From positions 4,340,001-4,404,000 of the forward strand of contig OX485806.1 in the NCBI GenBank assembly GCA_950295325.1: a DNA stretch of 64,000 bases, read 5' to 3'. Origin of the DNA: Polytrichum commune (taxonomy: Eukaryota > Streptophyta > Polytrichopsida > Polytrichales > Polytrichaceae). The position numbers and the translations under genes are program-made. Positions within the stretch are counted from its first letter, which is position 1. Every line of letters starts with the position of its first letter. This document shows, one piece after another, positions 23,741 to 36,104 of this stretch. The notes beneath the pieces were generated by a model, which did not search any database, had not been told where the DNA came from, and saw nothing but the letters and a program-made list of their open reading frames with translations.

Positions 23741-24399
23741 TTTGAATAAGGCTTGTGTCATTCTAGTCACTTCATGTCGTGAACCTACCGCAATTCTAGT
23801 AGTGATAAGCTCGGGAGATGGACATGACATGAGTCATGGATTTCGTACGACACACATCATGGGTTTCACGCAACACGAACAATTGACCAGGATGACTTTA
23901 CATCTGACACTAAACTTGGAAACTCGAACAATGTTCAACTTGTGTTAGAGTAGCCCACGCACTCATAACGTAGTCATTTTGTAGTTGTATTTTGTAGTAG
24001 TGTGGGAAGGCGGAGCTGGACCAAGTTCGCTTTACAATACGCTTGAGGGACCAACAAAGTAAATGATTATAAGATGGATGTAAAGTCTACATGGATTTCT
24101 ACATGGCATGAAAAGGATCATGTTTCATAGTCATTTGGATTATCACTTGGAGACCATGGCACTCTAAAATCTCACAACCATTGATTCTTATTATTTATTT
24201 ATTTATAATCATGTGTAAAGACCTTGCATGAATAGAAATTCATTGAAATAGCATTTGGGTGAGGGCCCGGTCACATATGACTATACACTACACTTCAAAA
24301 CAAATGACCACACTAAATGATTTTGGAAGTATTTTGGGACGGCCTTTGGATACTTCTTTTGGGCTCTCAAAATGGCTCATGTGTGAAGTGGCCCTAATC

Positions 24400-26200
24400 T
24401 TGGTACACTAATATGTCCAATTAGGTCGCCTTTGCAAAAAGGTTGCCTCTTTGCTCATACAAATTACTTTGGGTGAATATCATATAACAAATTTTAACTT
24501 TTTTTATTAAGCCGTATAGAAACAACAATATAATAGTAGTTATTGTATTTTAATTATTCAAATATTGTGGAATGTTGATTTATTAGCATAGGAAAATCTA
24601 ATTTCACATACCAATGTAATTAACCTATGATGTTAAGGCTTGTATTTAACTTCTCAATGTCTAAGTCATACATGCACAATTTCTATGAGTCATCATCAAG
24701 TCTTAATTTATGTTAGTTTCAAGACTTAACTGGGTTTTGAAATGATATGGGGTGGTACATTATCTTATTTGAAGGAGAAAACAAAGCATAGTCATTTGTC
24801 ACATTTATAATCACTATACTAAATATATGAGTTTTAAACTTTCATTTTAGTCAATTGTCTCAAGAAGGATGGGACTATCTAAAATTAACTCATTCCTCAA
24901 GCGCGCTTTTCAAACCAAGTGAAAAACTTGCACTTTATAAATGAATTAGTTTTAGGTCATGTACATTTTGACATAGTTAGCCAAATGTGAAAGAATGTAT
25001 CTCAAAAATATGCCTTGGGCACTCCAAATCAACATAATTATAATTATTACAATTGGTGTGTGGAGAGGTTAGGGGTTTAAAATTAACATCAATAAGAAAT
25101 GTTATGATAAGATTGGACTATGTGCTCACAAAACATAGGAACCATTCTAAGTTTAATAATTAAGCCAATTGAGAGGGTTGTTGTGACCATTTAAAAACAA
25201 ATTAATTCTTACTTTAACCTCTGGTAATTTTTTCATTTGAACTTCGATTGAAATGACAATCTTCTTGATTTGCAATTACTCACCTAATAGAAAATCTGCC
25301 AATCAAGCACATAGCATACAACACCACATTTTAACCTCTTTGGTAACTACACTAAATGTTGTACTTAGCGTCAATTTGATATTGTATTTGAAGTTACAAA
25401 ATGCTCTATGTTTTTCACATCAATGTTAATATTTACCAAGTAAGGATGTTAATGTTCTATAGTGTCCAAACGAGCAATTTGACCTTTGTGGACAAAAATT
25501 GTGATATTTAGTCAATAGTTATAGCATAGTGTTCAACCCTTAATAAACTGTTGTTCCATGAGTGCCTACTGACAAGTTTGATCTACACATCCTAGTTCAT
25601 GACACTTCGACTACAATGTTTGAACATGAGTCAACATATTCAACAACAAATGTGATTGGATGGCATTAAAGTCGAAGGTTTAGATTGGAACCTACTTTCT
25701 ATCATATGTGCATGTTGTAAAAATACCACAAATCTAGTAGTGTAAGGTAGAAAAACCTATATTGGTGAATGACCACTAGTGGTGCACTTGACTAGGGGTA
25801 AAACGATTCTTATGTGGACCCAAAATGGCTATTTGAAAAGAAAAAAAATGGTTTGAAAAGGATGCAGTGTTAGGTGGGACGCAACGATTGACTGGATAGG
25901 TGTTGTTTCACACCACTTGTGATCACTTTTGGGTGCCATTGAGTTAATGGGTTTTGTGTTGCATTCATATGCAAGGTAGGATATTTTCATGCTAAAATTA
26001 GGGAGACTCCACTATACAGGTAGGGGGTTTGACTTACTTGCCTCTTTGGGAAAATGTAACTAATTATTTACATAAGATAAAATTACAAAGATAACTTGTA
26101 TTCCTCATCATTTCCTTTACTCCAACTCTGAATAATATTACACAAATTTTAAGCCACTCTTTCTAGTTGAATCATCTTATTTTCATTGTTTTCCATATAT
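24400..26200. other. Intergenic DNA with decayed repeat fragments
   Basis: No gene was recognised. The stretch 25350-25560 resembles the centre of the foldback family (GTCCAAACGAGC and GACAAAAATT blocks), and 25595-25744 is a reversed copy of the CACTA-like end at 22036. Confidence 0.5.
25595..25744 (-). repeat. CACTA-like terminal region, second copy (reverse)
   Basis: Read on the minus strand from 25744 it begins CACTACTAGATTTGTGGTAT and aligns with 22036-22185 over about 140 bp. The opposite orientation of the two copies could mark the two ends of one element. However, the MITE right end at 24394 lies between them, so a simple single element is not certain. Confidence 0.5.
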
Positions 26201-26210
26201 CTACCTTAGT

Positions 26211-26450
26211 ATGCGGGTGTTATTTGTTTACTTCTCCTAATCATCTGTAACTATACTTGATTGGTGTATGGTTATAAGTGAGGCTCAAAAAACAAACACC
26301 ATGAATAAACACACATGTTCAAAAGAGATTGGACTACATCTTCGAACTTATTAATGCTCCACATTCAATAGTCAACATACATTGGCAAGCTTATGTATTC
26401 AATTAAAGCATCAACAAACATGACGTTCAATAATCATAACCAGATCGTGA
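26211..26450 (+). mobile_element. Tourist-like element, partial, first of two copies
   Basis: It begins GGGTGTTATTTGTTTACT. Inside, AACACCATGAATAAACACAC followed by ATGTTCAAAAGAGATTG.A matches a block at about 35834-35870 in the related copy. That copy ends at 36100 with the complement of GGGTGTTGTTTGGTTTG. The far end and target site were not resolved. Confidence 0.45.
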
Positions 26451-26519
26451 CTAGTTTGATTTTTTTAATCTAGCTTTTGTTGATGTTTTGTCAAGAAAAA
26501 AAAGAAAAAAAAGAAAAAT

Positions 26520-27830
26520 GTCATTATTCTCGTATTGACATGAATTTGAGCCCGTTCACTTTACCATGGTCATGGTTGTTCATGATGCATGGCAATGCAT
26601 GGGCCTTCCTTTTGAAAGAGGGCTCTTCGGTATCGAAGGGTGGTGTACCCATGTAGGTTAGCCAAAGTTGTGTGAAAGAAAGGGGGTGAGGGGGGGGGGG
26701 GGTAAGGTGGGAGGTGTTTATGGTGGAGGTGCTATTGGTGCTTGGCAATGGTCCAATTTCCTCTCATTAAGGATGAGATATGGAAGGTATTTCATGCCGT
26801 CATGTTGTATAGACTTCACGAGGTTTTTAATGATGGCCTTTTAAGAATGTTGAGGTTTTATGGTTTCGCCATTGAGTGTTCATGTAGGGCTCCTCTAACT
26901 CTTGATGCACCTAACTTTAATGACGTACGTTCTGGGGTTAGATTATTATGAGTTAAATCCAACTAATAAAAATATAGTCCTCCATGACTCTGTCATCGGA
27001 AAGTGAAATTGATTTGTGTATGTGATAAAAAGGCATGTTGGTTTCATGATTTATATATTTTTGTATGTTGTGGAGACATTCATCACATTAGATTGAAAAC
27101 CTCACTATAAATACATGTCAAGTCTATTATCTAACATAGCATTAATATGTATACATTTTATTTTCTTCATGAATTTCTCCCATATAATAGGGTTTTGCTT
27201 CATGGTCACCCACGCATGTCATTTAGAATTTTAACAAAGAGGCCGTCCCTCGGGGATAAGGAACTAGAGTGCTCAAAGTGTCTACGATAGGCACTTCTAT
27301 CTTATAGGCTCAATTGAACCAAAATTTTGGACCTCCCAAGAAGGTGATTTGAGAGATGAAAATGTAATGGTTCATAACCATATGCGTTCATATAGCGATT
27401 ACATTAACAATAGTGCAAAGTAGGTGATTCAATGGATATGACCTCATCGTGAGTCAAATTGAATCTAAAGTCAAATTAAAGCTAAAGTCAAATTAGGCTA
27501 CGTCATGACAATAAGATGATATCCAAATGTGGAAGCTCATTACAATCAAATGCATGATATTGAAACTCAGTTGGCCATTAGTTGCGGAACTCCTACCATT
27601 CATGTTGGAATTTTCGAACTCCAAAACAGTTGCAGGGCGGCTCGAGACTCAAGTCACCTCTAAAGCAAACAAAGTTAAATTGTTGCAAATGTTTGTCAAA
27701 ACTGCAAGCATCTATGATGTATCATCTTCATGTGTCCATTCTTTATTCAACGGGGGGAGGGGAGAGTTAAATCGCTGATTTTTATTATAGAGTCCAGATA
27801 TTATTATTTATTAACATACTTGGATTTCCA
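26520..27830. other. Intergenic DNA, nothing recognised
   Basis: A G-run (about 14 G, near 26690-26702) is the only notable motif. No coding similarity was found. Confidence 0.5.
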
Positions 27831-27834
27831 AATT

Positions 27835-27950
27835 GAGGTCAAAGACCATGAATTAGTTTGATGAACTTATATTGGAATGAATCAGCAACCAACCAATTTA
27901 CATGAGGTCATGTCTTACTCTTACCCCTTCAGTAGGTGTTAGGAAATCAA
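27835..27950 (+). repeat. Dispersed repeat, second of two copies
   Basis: Partner of 13895-14025; shares the TGAACTTA block, CAACCAACC and TACCCCTTCAGTAG.TGTTAGGAAA. Confidence 0.55.
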
Positions 27951-27954
27951 ACCG

Positions 27955-29508
27955 CACGAGGACCATGTCCATTATTTTCGTTGAGTGGGTTTCAATATTA
28001 GATTGTGTTTTAAAGTAGTAGTACTATCTCTAATAATAGTCTCTATTTTGTGTGTCTTTACTATTTTCCATGTTTCCAACTTTCAAAAATGAGATTGTCA
28101 ATCAAATTTTGAGGCATTGCCCAAGGTTTTGACATTATGAAGTTCAAAACAAGCTCTTATCACTGTAGAAAAGAAAAGAAAAGAAGACCATGTTGAACCC
28201 TTGATTGATCACTATATTCGTTAATTAGAGACTTTGGAAAGTCTCAAAATAAATGCAAATGGTCTAATATCTAGTTCAATTTCTTATTGTGATGACATGT
28301 ATTTGTGCCAAATTGGTTACTGCCGCCCATGCGAATCACTTTATTAAGTCACATTGAATATATTTTTGTGTTTTTCTTGTTCTTTATTTGGAAAACTACG
28401 TCCTTCAATAGTCTCAAAATCATGAAAAATTCTCCGATTACCGAATATCTCTGGTGCTTTTCTTAGACAATAGAACCCATATTAATATACAATTGGATTT
28501 GATATGAACTTGTCACTTTTGTACTTCCAAAAAAATGCTATGATTTTGTCCAAATGAGACGTCCTCCTAAAGTATGTCACATGGATGAGTGCAAGAACTC
28601 ATCAGTATTCTAAACTTCGTTATTTTAGCATTATACAATTACATTAATTCAAAGGAATCTCGATCCCCTCCAACCATTCCCAAAACAATGCTCAAACAAT
28701 TGTTATCAGGTTATTTAGGATATCTCATCTTCTTACCCCCCTTCTTATGACCAATCTTCCAAATTAAAGAAAACCAACCTTTCCTTTGCCCTTGCCTCTA
28801 AAACATGCATTGAAATGCACATCAAATATGAAACATTGTGTTCAACTTCATAGGTGTGAACCTTCCTTGTGTCAAATATTGAAATGGTGTAAAAACGAAG
28901 CACTATGATTGGAATCGAAAAGTGCACCAAGTGTTGCCAAAGGGTTGTAACAAACAACTTATCCCAACCACTTAGTGTAGGCCACAATTAGTATGTTCCA
29001 CATTTGCATGTGCTTTTTGATATTTCTAATCATGGAGAGCATCGGTGAGGTTGTGATGTCACCGGGCGTCAAATTTTGTGAAGTATGCCTAATGCCATAC
29101 GTAAACTCTACCTACCGTATACGAAAGAAATGAATTTGGCCATTTATTAGTGTTCCCACACGGAGGGACCACAAGTAATCCACGTTAGTGGGGTAACCAA
29201 TGGTTTGCCTTCTAATGACCGAATGTCTTTATGTACGGATTAGTACTATGATCCCTCACTCCAATCTAGGGTGTTTGTCGGTCCACAATCTAATGCAAGC
29301 TTTAGCCTGTCCTAAGTGAGATACGTTGGTCTTCGTGGTAAAGTGTGGCCCTAGTTTATGCTAACCTTTGGTTAGTCGTGTGGCCCACTTCCATGGTCCG
29401 ACTTCATGGTCCATAGTGTAGACCGCTCTTGATTGACCTTGAGTGGAGAAGCATGAATCTCCATGATTCAAGAAAGGATTACATGGCCAGTTCCAGGGGA
29501 GGTTAAGC
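27955..29508. other. Intergenic DNA, nothing recognised
   Basis: AT-rich, with no recognisable gene or element ends. Confidence 0.5.
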
Positions 29509-29511
29509 TAA

Positions 29512-30014
29512 GGGCCACTTCACAGACGAGCCAAGAGCCGTGACCATGAAATTGTGAAAGCCCAAAAAATGTGTCCAAAGGCCGTCCCAACACACTTCCA
29601 AAATCATGTAGTGGGGGTCATGGATCCTCAAGTGTAATGTGAAGTCATATGTGACCAGACCCTCAACCAAATGCTATTTCAATGAATTTTTATTCATGCG
29701 GGTCCTCACACATAATAAAATAGAATAAACCAACGGTTGTGAGCGTTTGGAGTGCCATGGTCTCCCAGTTTTGTGTTAGGCCTACCTCCAAGAGGTGGGT
29801 TTTGAAAATATTCCAAGTGACCATCTCATACATGATCCATTTGGTACCATGTAGGAATCCATGTAGACTTTACATCCATCTTGCATTCACATACTATGTT
29901 GGTCCCTCTCAAGCGTAGTGCAAAGCGAACTTGGACCTGGTGCGCCTTTTCCACCAATGAGAGTGCTTGAAATATAACGGTCACAGGCTCTCAGTCTCAT
30001 GTGTGATGTGGCCC
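29512..30014 (-). mobile_element. Harbinger-type MITE of the 500-bp family, full length (503 bp)
   Basis: The ends are GGGCCACTTCACAGACGAGC and, complemented, GGGCCACATCACACATGAGA. TAA flanks both sides (29509-29511 and 30015-30017). Aligned in reverse to 48071-48558, nearly every block matches, including TTTCAATGAATTT, AACCAACGGTTGTGAGCG, CTACCTCCAAGAGGTGG and GTAGGAATCCATGTAGRCTT. It has no coding capacity and probably moved using a PIF/Harbinger transposase like the relic at 8192-8805. Confidence 0.9.
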
Positions 30015-30017
30015 TAA

Positions 30018-31490
30018 GGTCGCCAAAATTCTTAGATAACTTATAATCATCCCAATTAACTTGCATCCTCACAATGGTGTCCATACCAAATTACAAGTTT
30101 CTAAGGGCGTTTTGACCGCTTAAGAGTTCTATTTTTATAGAACTCAAAGAAAAGTAAGATGGGTTTTTGAGTTTCTTCGAATTCATCAAATGCCATGGAT
30201 AGGAAGTTTCGTTATTTTCATCTTACTACACCATCCAATTCCTAATGGTACAGGGGTTTGACCTTATTCGAAAAGAGAGTTACGGAGGATGAAACTTTAG
30301 CCTATAGTTATATGATTGGTACAATAAACATTGTAAGTGACTGTCACAGTCTCATGTTAAGTACATTTTCTTAGAACACCTCAAACATGTCAACTAAAAA
30401 GTGATGTAATTTCAATGGTTTCTGAGTAGATTATTTGGATTTAAACTAGGAAAATTCTTACATGGAGTTGACCAAGTCGTTGGAGAACACCAATTGAATG
30501 GATGTGATATGTAAATCGTTATCAACAAATATGCTTCACAATGTTTTTGCATTCTAGCATTGTAGCCTTCATGTTATTGGGCATGAACATTGTGCATTAA
30601 CAATGTGTTAGTATGGGGGCTAGTATATTGGATTATAGGACAATCATAATACATGAAGCAAGCTAACCTATAAGAAAAACACACATAATAATCAAAGGTC
30701 AAAGGATTTTGGTTTGAAAGGTAGAATTTTGTGTTTTTAAAGTGTTGAGAAAAACTAGGGTCACTCTGAAATAGTAGATCATGCAAAATCACATTTATGA
30801 CACACAAAAACTCATCCAATGCATTGAAGTATCTCTTTAGGAGTTTCTAATACTCATACTATGAATAGGCTAAATGTCATAACTTTCAATACCTCACTAC
30901 TAGGAGTGTTTATGGACAATCATGAACCCACATTAAAAATTAGAAGAAGAAGAAAAATCAAAATCCAACGTCTAGCATTTTAAGGAACACTCCATTACAT
31001 ATAGTCATAATTATGCAATCACTTGATTTTTTTCCCCAACTTTAACTATAAAATTTACCTCTCAAGAATAAAATAGACCCTTCATTTTAATTCATTTAAA
31101 AAATAAAAAATTCTAGTAATTCCATGGGTGCATGTGTGCAAAAGCCTTGGCATTATAATGATTAATATAAACAACCTTCACAATTAGGGTGTAAACATCT
31201 TCTGATAGAGACCAACCCATTTGTCCATAGTGGAAGGGGGTTGGAGTGTTGAATCAAATTGTCTTTCAAGTGTACACAAAAAATAACTATACGCTTTTAC
31301 TATAGGTCTATGTACATTGAGTGAATAAGCAATTTCAAACTTGGTTTTAGCATATTCTTAACAAAGAAAGTCTTGGTCGTGCGCACTCCAAATGCCCTCA
31401 AATTTTTGAATGACTTTGCAGTATAGGATAATACTATATCTATGATACACCCAAACTGCATGCCATAGTAATATCATGTTAAAATGCACA
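30018..31490. other. Intergenic DNA, nothing recognised
   Basis: Short open stretches only; no repeats found at this scale. Confidence 0.5.
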
Positions 31491-31496
31491 ATCCCT

Positions 31497-31985
31497 TCAC
31501 ATTAGACATGTGAAAGATACTACACTTGTTTGACAATGTTTCCTTGTTTGACAATTGAGTACTATGATGCCTAAGTTTTGGACCCATCTTTGAAGAAGAA
31601 TTGAGGCGTAAAGATTCAAAAGGGACTGGAATTCCAACAACCGTGAGTAGACAAACAAATTGTTGAATACATTAGTGGAAATCAAATTGCTCAAGGAAGC
31701 AAGGTTGAATCACCCACTTGCACATAAGAGTTTGTATTGCATCTTCTTCTAGTGAGGTAAAATTAAGGCTAACATTCATTTCCTAGAGCGTACACTTATC
31801 CCAAATGACCCTAGCCCTTGCAGTATTCTCTAGACATGGCCAAAGATAATTATGAGACAAAGATTCAATCATGTTCAACACGTTTCTTGAGCCCCCACCC
31901 CACCACAATGAAGTACCACAACCAATTTATGAAGACATGGCTCACAATGAGGGTTCTCCCAACTAGAGAAAGGGGTACCAAACTC
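31497..31985 (-). pseudogene. LINE (L1-type) reverse transcriptase C-terminal remnant
   Basis: Plant L1-type LINEs copy themselves through a target-primed reverse transcriptase. Read from 31980 downward, the peptide PLSLVGRTLIVSHVFIN is followed by WYF, then in another frame NYLWPCLENTARARVIWDKC and LNFTSLEEDAIQTLMCKWVI. This matches the order of the LINE thumb and downstream region (LSLAGR..L..HVL, then FLW....AR..V.W...C.....GGL.L.... .. A.L.KW). Several stops and at least one frameshift are present, and the upstream catalytic domain and endonuclease were not found, so this is a truncated dead copy. Confidence 0.6.
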
Positions 31986-31989
31986 CAAT

Positions 31990-34500
31990 ACCCATAACCC
32001 TGTTTACTAGGAAATTGTCAATATCTTGAACATCAAGGTGTAACTCATAGAGTACCCATGAGCTTGAAGAGATCACTAGGGTTGGCTTGTTGCCAATTGT
32101 AGACCTAACAACCACCCATACTTGCATCCTCCTTCACACCAGTAGACCAAAGTCGCTCCCCAACTTATGTCTAATATGAGACATCTTAAAAAGAGTTGGA
32201 TGTCTCCACAAAGTTAACCACGATCCATTGCTTTGCCTTCAACAAGAAATTAATGTCACTTAGTGACTAATTATATGACATATATCAGTGATCGTTTAAA
32301 CTTTAAGCACACATAATCAAGGCTCTTTTTTGCACCAGTCACAAGCAATAAGAAAGGCATATAGAGTTAAAAATCAATCTTGCCCGTCGAAAGAAACTTG
32401 AAAATGAAAAAATGTCCATCACAAGAAAAGGCAAAAAAAAAACTGTCAAAAGCAAGATCTTCTCACTCATGACCTGTCAACCATACCCCATTAATATGTG
32501 AAGATAATGTTGTATCTTGTAATATATAAGCCATGCTTCGATATCAAATTGACTCAGGAGATTTTAATTAGCTTTTGCACTTGTAAGTTTTTTGCATCTT
32601 TTACAAGCTCTTCCTCCAATCTCTTGACTTAACCCTTGCCAATCAAATCCTATCTATAGAATTTTCACATTCATTGCACTCAACGGTCACGGGTAGATCA
32701 CTCCATTGTCAAATTGAACACCACGTGCGACCAAAAAAAATCTTCTTTTGGTAAGTTGCACCACCAAAATGGGTCAAAATTTTATCAATTTTTTTTCATG
32801 AGTAGATATACACAGTACCTATGACATAGTTAAAAGTGGTAACTAAATTTGATGATTTTTTTTTTCATAAAACATACCATTTCTAACTAGAATGACACAG
32901 AATTGAACTAAAACAATTACTAAAAAAAATAAAGATGACTACAAATTTCAAACAAGTATTCAAAAGATACTATCAATGGTTATGTATATGTAGAAAAAAT
33001 ATCATAAATTTTAAAATTATATATGGCATGTAATATAGGGGTAGCAAACTTTGTCCGCACGTGGTGTCAACTTGACAATGAAGTGACCTCCCCGTGTCAA
33101 CAGTATTGATCAGGTAGAGTTTGGAGTGATATGTGCACTAAGTTTTCAAAACAAAATGTGTATCGAGTAACATGTTTGCAACATGTATGCAAACATTTTG
33201 TCTAGGAACAAAATATTTACAAAATATTTTTTGCAATGGAATCCGTTGAGTTTTATGGAACTTTTGGTCTTTCTTAGCCAAGGTGATTCCATCATTAGTT
33301 AGTTGTCTAGTTAGTAAATAATTATTGGCCCTTCTGTTTTGTTAAGTATGGGTGTGTGCATGTCTCTCTACACATGGAAAAACAATTGGTGTGTTTAGTA
33401 GCTTGTCACTTGTTGTGTCAAAAGTATAATGTTGTGGATGGGAGTAGTTCTTCAAGATAGTTGTGAGTTTGAATCATGTATGGGAGTTCCAATATAAAAG
33501 CAAGTGATTCTTTGCAAAGACGGATAAGGAAATGCACATGTGCCTATATGAGTGTGGAATTGTGATGTCCGAGATACCTGATTGGTGTGTGAGTTTATCT
33601 TATGTCCAAAAGTAGAGGTCCAAATAATGATGTCAAGTTATTATACTTGAGTGCATCTTAATTGTTTGTTTTTATCAAACTAAGTTACAAAATCAACCTC
33701 AAAATGGCATTGGGAAGTAATTCAAGGTTGGGCATACCAAAGAGGGATTCTCACAAAGTATCCATAACATCTTTATTTGATGCTCAAGGTCACAAAGACA
33801 TGAGCCTTCTCAAGAGATACATATTCTACATTGTTTCTTCTAGGCTATGTAAGTTTTGAAATTATTGACCATGCGTATTTTCATATATGGATGATTGAAT
33901 TCTAAATAGTATGCCAAAAATAATTGTACTTTGTATTATCCTACTTGGAAAAATAATACCCTATAATTTTATTTTTATTAAAGATTCTTTCACTTTGTGT
34001 CATTTTTCAAAGTAGTCTTTTAGTTTTCATTTTCTTACACTTTAAACAATCAAGGATGGGTTGTACAGATTGCATCACAAACTAAAGTGAACGAGCCATT
34101 TTCAAGGATTGAAAATTCACCTTCTAATAACGATTTACTAAACTAAGAAGAAGTTCAACAACTTGCACCAACAAGAGCTCATGTACGTACATATGAAAGG
34201 AAGTTTAGATCATCTTTGAAAATGCATATGAGACCACATGGTGGGCCTACACATGATTATATGAAATGTTTTATATGTAAGGAATTTCATGTTAACTCAC
34301 CATGGGTTTTGAGTGCAAGTTGCAAAAGTAGCAAAAATCGTACATACGTAACCACAAGAAAAACTATGATCACAAATCCACGGTGGCTAGATAAGAGGCT
34401 CTTTATTTTCCTCCAATTGGTTTTCTTTTTATTGCTCGTCATCTATATGCAAGCAAATTTGGATAGTTTGAACGAAAGGTATTATGTTTAACATGTTTTC
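31990..34500. other. Intergenic DNA, nothing firm
   Basis: Very AT-rich between 32.7 and 33.0 kb. A 91-codon open stretch at 34216-34491 precedes the hAT remnant but shows no hAT motif that I can identify; it may be part of the same decayed element. Confidence 0.4.
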
Positions 34501-34539
34501 AATGCATCAAAACTTTTCAATCCAAAGTATTATAGAAGT

Positions 34540-34975
34540 GATGAAGAAGTTTGTATAACTATGTCAGAGCAATGATTGAAGAAACTGATCATATTGTGGT
34601 TGAAAGCAATGCTAGTAGAGCTAAGTTGCTTCAATGTGTAGAAACTTTGAGGCATGAATGTGAAAACAAATCATTGTATGAGGCATGGCAATTTTGTGGG
34701 AGCATCAACGAGTGGTATACCAATTGGCCCCATCTCATGAAACTTTAGCAAAAAATACTTGTCAGTCCCTCAAGTATTGCAATTTGTGAAAGGGGATTTT
34801 CAAAACAAAATTCTATCAAGAGCCATTTGTGAGCTTCATTGAACTAGGACACTTTGGATGCTTTGATGCGAGTATCATTATGCGGGATGCATTTGGAGTA
34901 TACGGATTGGAGGGAATATTTGAGTTATGGCGCAATGTGAGGAATTGGAGAATTCTTAGTTTGGACTAAATATTG
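34540..34975 (+). pseudogene. hAT transposase C-terminal (dimerisation) domain remnant
   Basis: The hAT C-terminal region allows transposase subunits to pair. Here the peptide QKILVSPSSIAICERGFSK follows a stop at the end of HLMKL. NSIKSHL, a stop, ASLN, another stop, and DTLDALMRVSLCG follow, then MHLEYTDWRE and, after a one-base shift, IFELWRNVRNWRIL. The series of AQ.IL....SS...CER.FS, the .L....L.ALMRV.L block and a terminal tryptophan-rich tail is typical of hAT elements. Catalytic regions were not found upstream, so this is a broken fragment. Confidence 0.65.
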
Positions 34976-34979
34976 TAAG

Positions 34980-35745
34980 AAGTTCAAACCTCTTTACGTT
35001 CATTTTTGAAAGAATATGATTTGGTCTTTAATTTTGTGTGAAAGATTAACATGTTCTCAACCCATCATTTGAAAAGTAGTTTTTTATGTTGTCCATCACA
35101 TTGAAAGACCCCCCAAAACAATAACCCGTCACATGAAATAAAGGTGGACCCATCAAAAAGGAGCACTACAAAAAGGCAACAAATTTATAAGAATTCAAAA
35201 AATACCCTTAATAAGCATCAAAAAGTAAGAACTGATCATGTGCGTGAAATTTGAGTGTAACCTTTGGGCCTTTGTTTCGGAGAGAGGGAATTATTGGATG
35301 AGCATACATCTCATTTGTCCTTTTGTTTGCCAACACCGTGTTATGTGTAAGTACTAGTGTTGGTCTAGTATATAAGTGAATGCATGGTATTAATAACCAA
35401 CATCAATAATGGTATTAAATAACCTACCCATGGGTATCAAAATTGCAATTCTAGTCAAATATTGGTATTTGGTGGTATGTTAAGGTGAGAGAATCTTAGT
35501 ATATCCAAGTTATTATTTGGGTAAATAACATTCTACACAATATTGGCACTAGAACAATTTGTTTCCTAGGTATGAATGCTCTTCCATGTTATATATACCC
35601 GAATGGTTTATAAAACAAAAATACCATCTAATACCCATACCCTATTTGTAGAGACAAATGTGAAATCCTCATTACATATATCTGAATCATTTTAAAGAGG
35701 GACGATACGAGTCCAACAATGGTAAGTACGTACTTGATGTAACTT
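34980..35745. other. Intergenic DNA, nothing recognised
   Basis: A GGGCCTTTGTTTCGGAGAG motif near 35270 resembles a Tourist-type end, but no partner end was found. Confidence 0.4.
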
Positions 35746-35749
35746 AAGG

Positions 35750-36100
35750 TAGATGGGTCTTAAGTGGCTTGTTTTCTTAGTCAGACCCCTACATTTGATT
35801 TGTATGTGGTTAGGTGAGGATCAATCATCAAACATCATAAAATACACATGTTTAAAAGAGATTGCATTACGTCTTCAAATAGTAATAACTACTCAACACT
35901 CAATAACGAACACAATTGGGAGGAACATTGTATCTAGTTATGAAAGTAACAAACATGTATTTCTAATAACCATAAATTAAATAAGGGAGGTATGATTTTC
36001 AACCATTTTTTACATATATTTCATCGTAAATTTTCTAATGCAGCAAAGTTTTGTTGTGTGAATCTAATCGGTAAAAGTTAGAGAACCTGATAAACAAACC
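35750..36100 (+). mobile_element. Tourist-like element, partial, second copy
   Basis: The right end, complemented, reads GGGTGTTGTTTGGTTTG at about 36100. The interior block AACATCATAAAATACACATG and TTTAAAAGAGATTGC.T matches the copy near 26.2-26.5 kb in the same orientation. The left end and target duplication are unresolved. Confidence 0.4.
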
Positions 36101-36104
36101 AAAC

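Larger units (their letters stand above)
22191..24001 (+). mobile_element. Possible non-autonomous CACTA-like element, about 1.8 kb
   Basis: The left end reads CACTACTAGAAACAAGG, and the complement of the right end reads CACTACTACAAAATACAACT. These are short matching termini of the CACTA type. Expected 3-bp target duplications were not found (ACT on the left, TGG on the right), and there is no transposase. The call rests on the termini alone and could be a coincidence of two separate ends. Confidence 0.35.
21867..24394 (+). mobile_element. 500-bp Harbinger MITE split by an insertion of about 2 kb
   Basis: The first segment, 21867 to about 21934, matches the left end of the copy at 48071: GGGCCA.TTCA.A.AC, then GCCC.TGAC and CACTTCAAGCA. 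The match resumes at about 24004 with AAGGCGGAGCTG and runs to the family's right end at 24394 (GTGTGAAGTGGCCC). TAA flanks both outer ends (21864-21866 and 24395-24397), as expected for one original insertion. The intervening 2.07 kb (about 21935-24003) is therefore younger and contains the hairpin, CACTA-like ends, foldback and other repeats listed separately. Confidence 0.75.
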
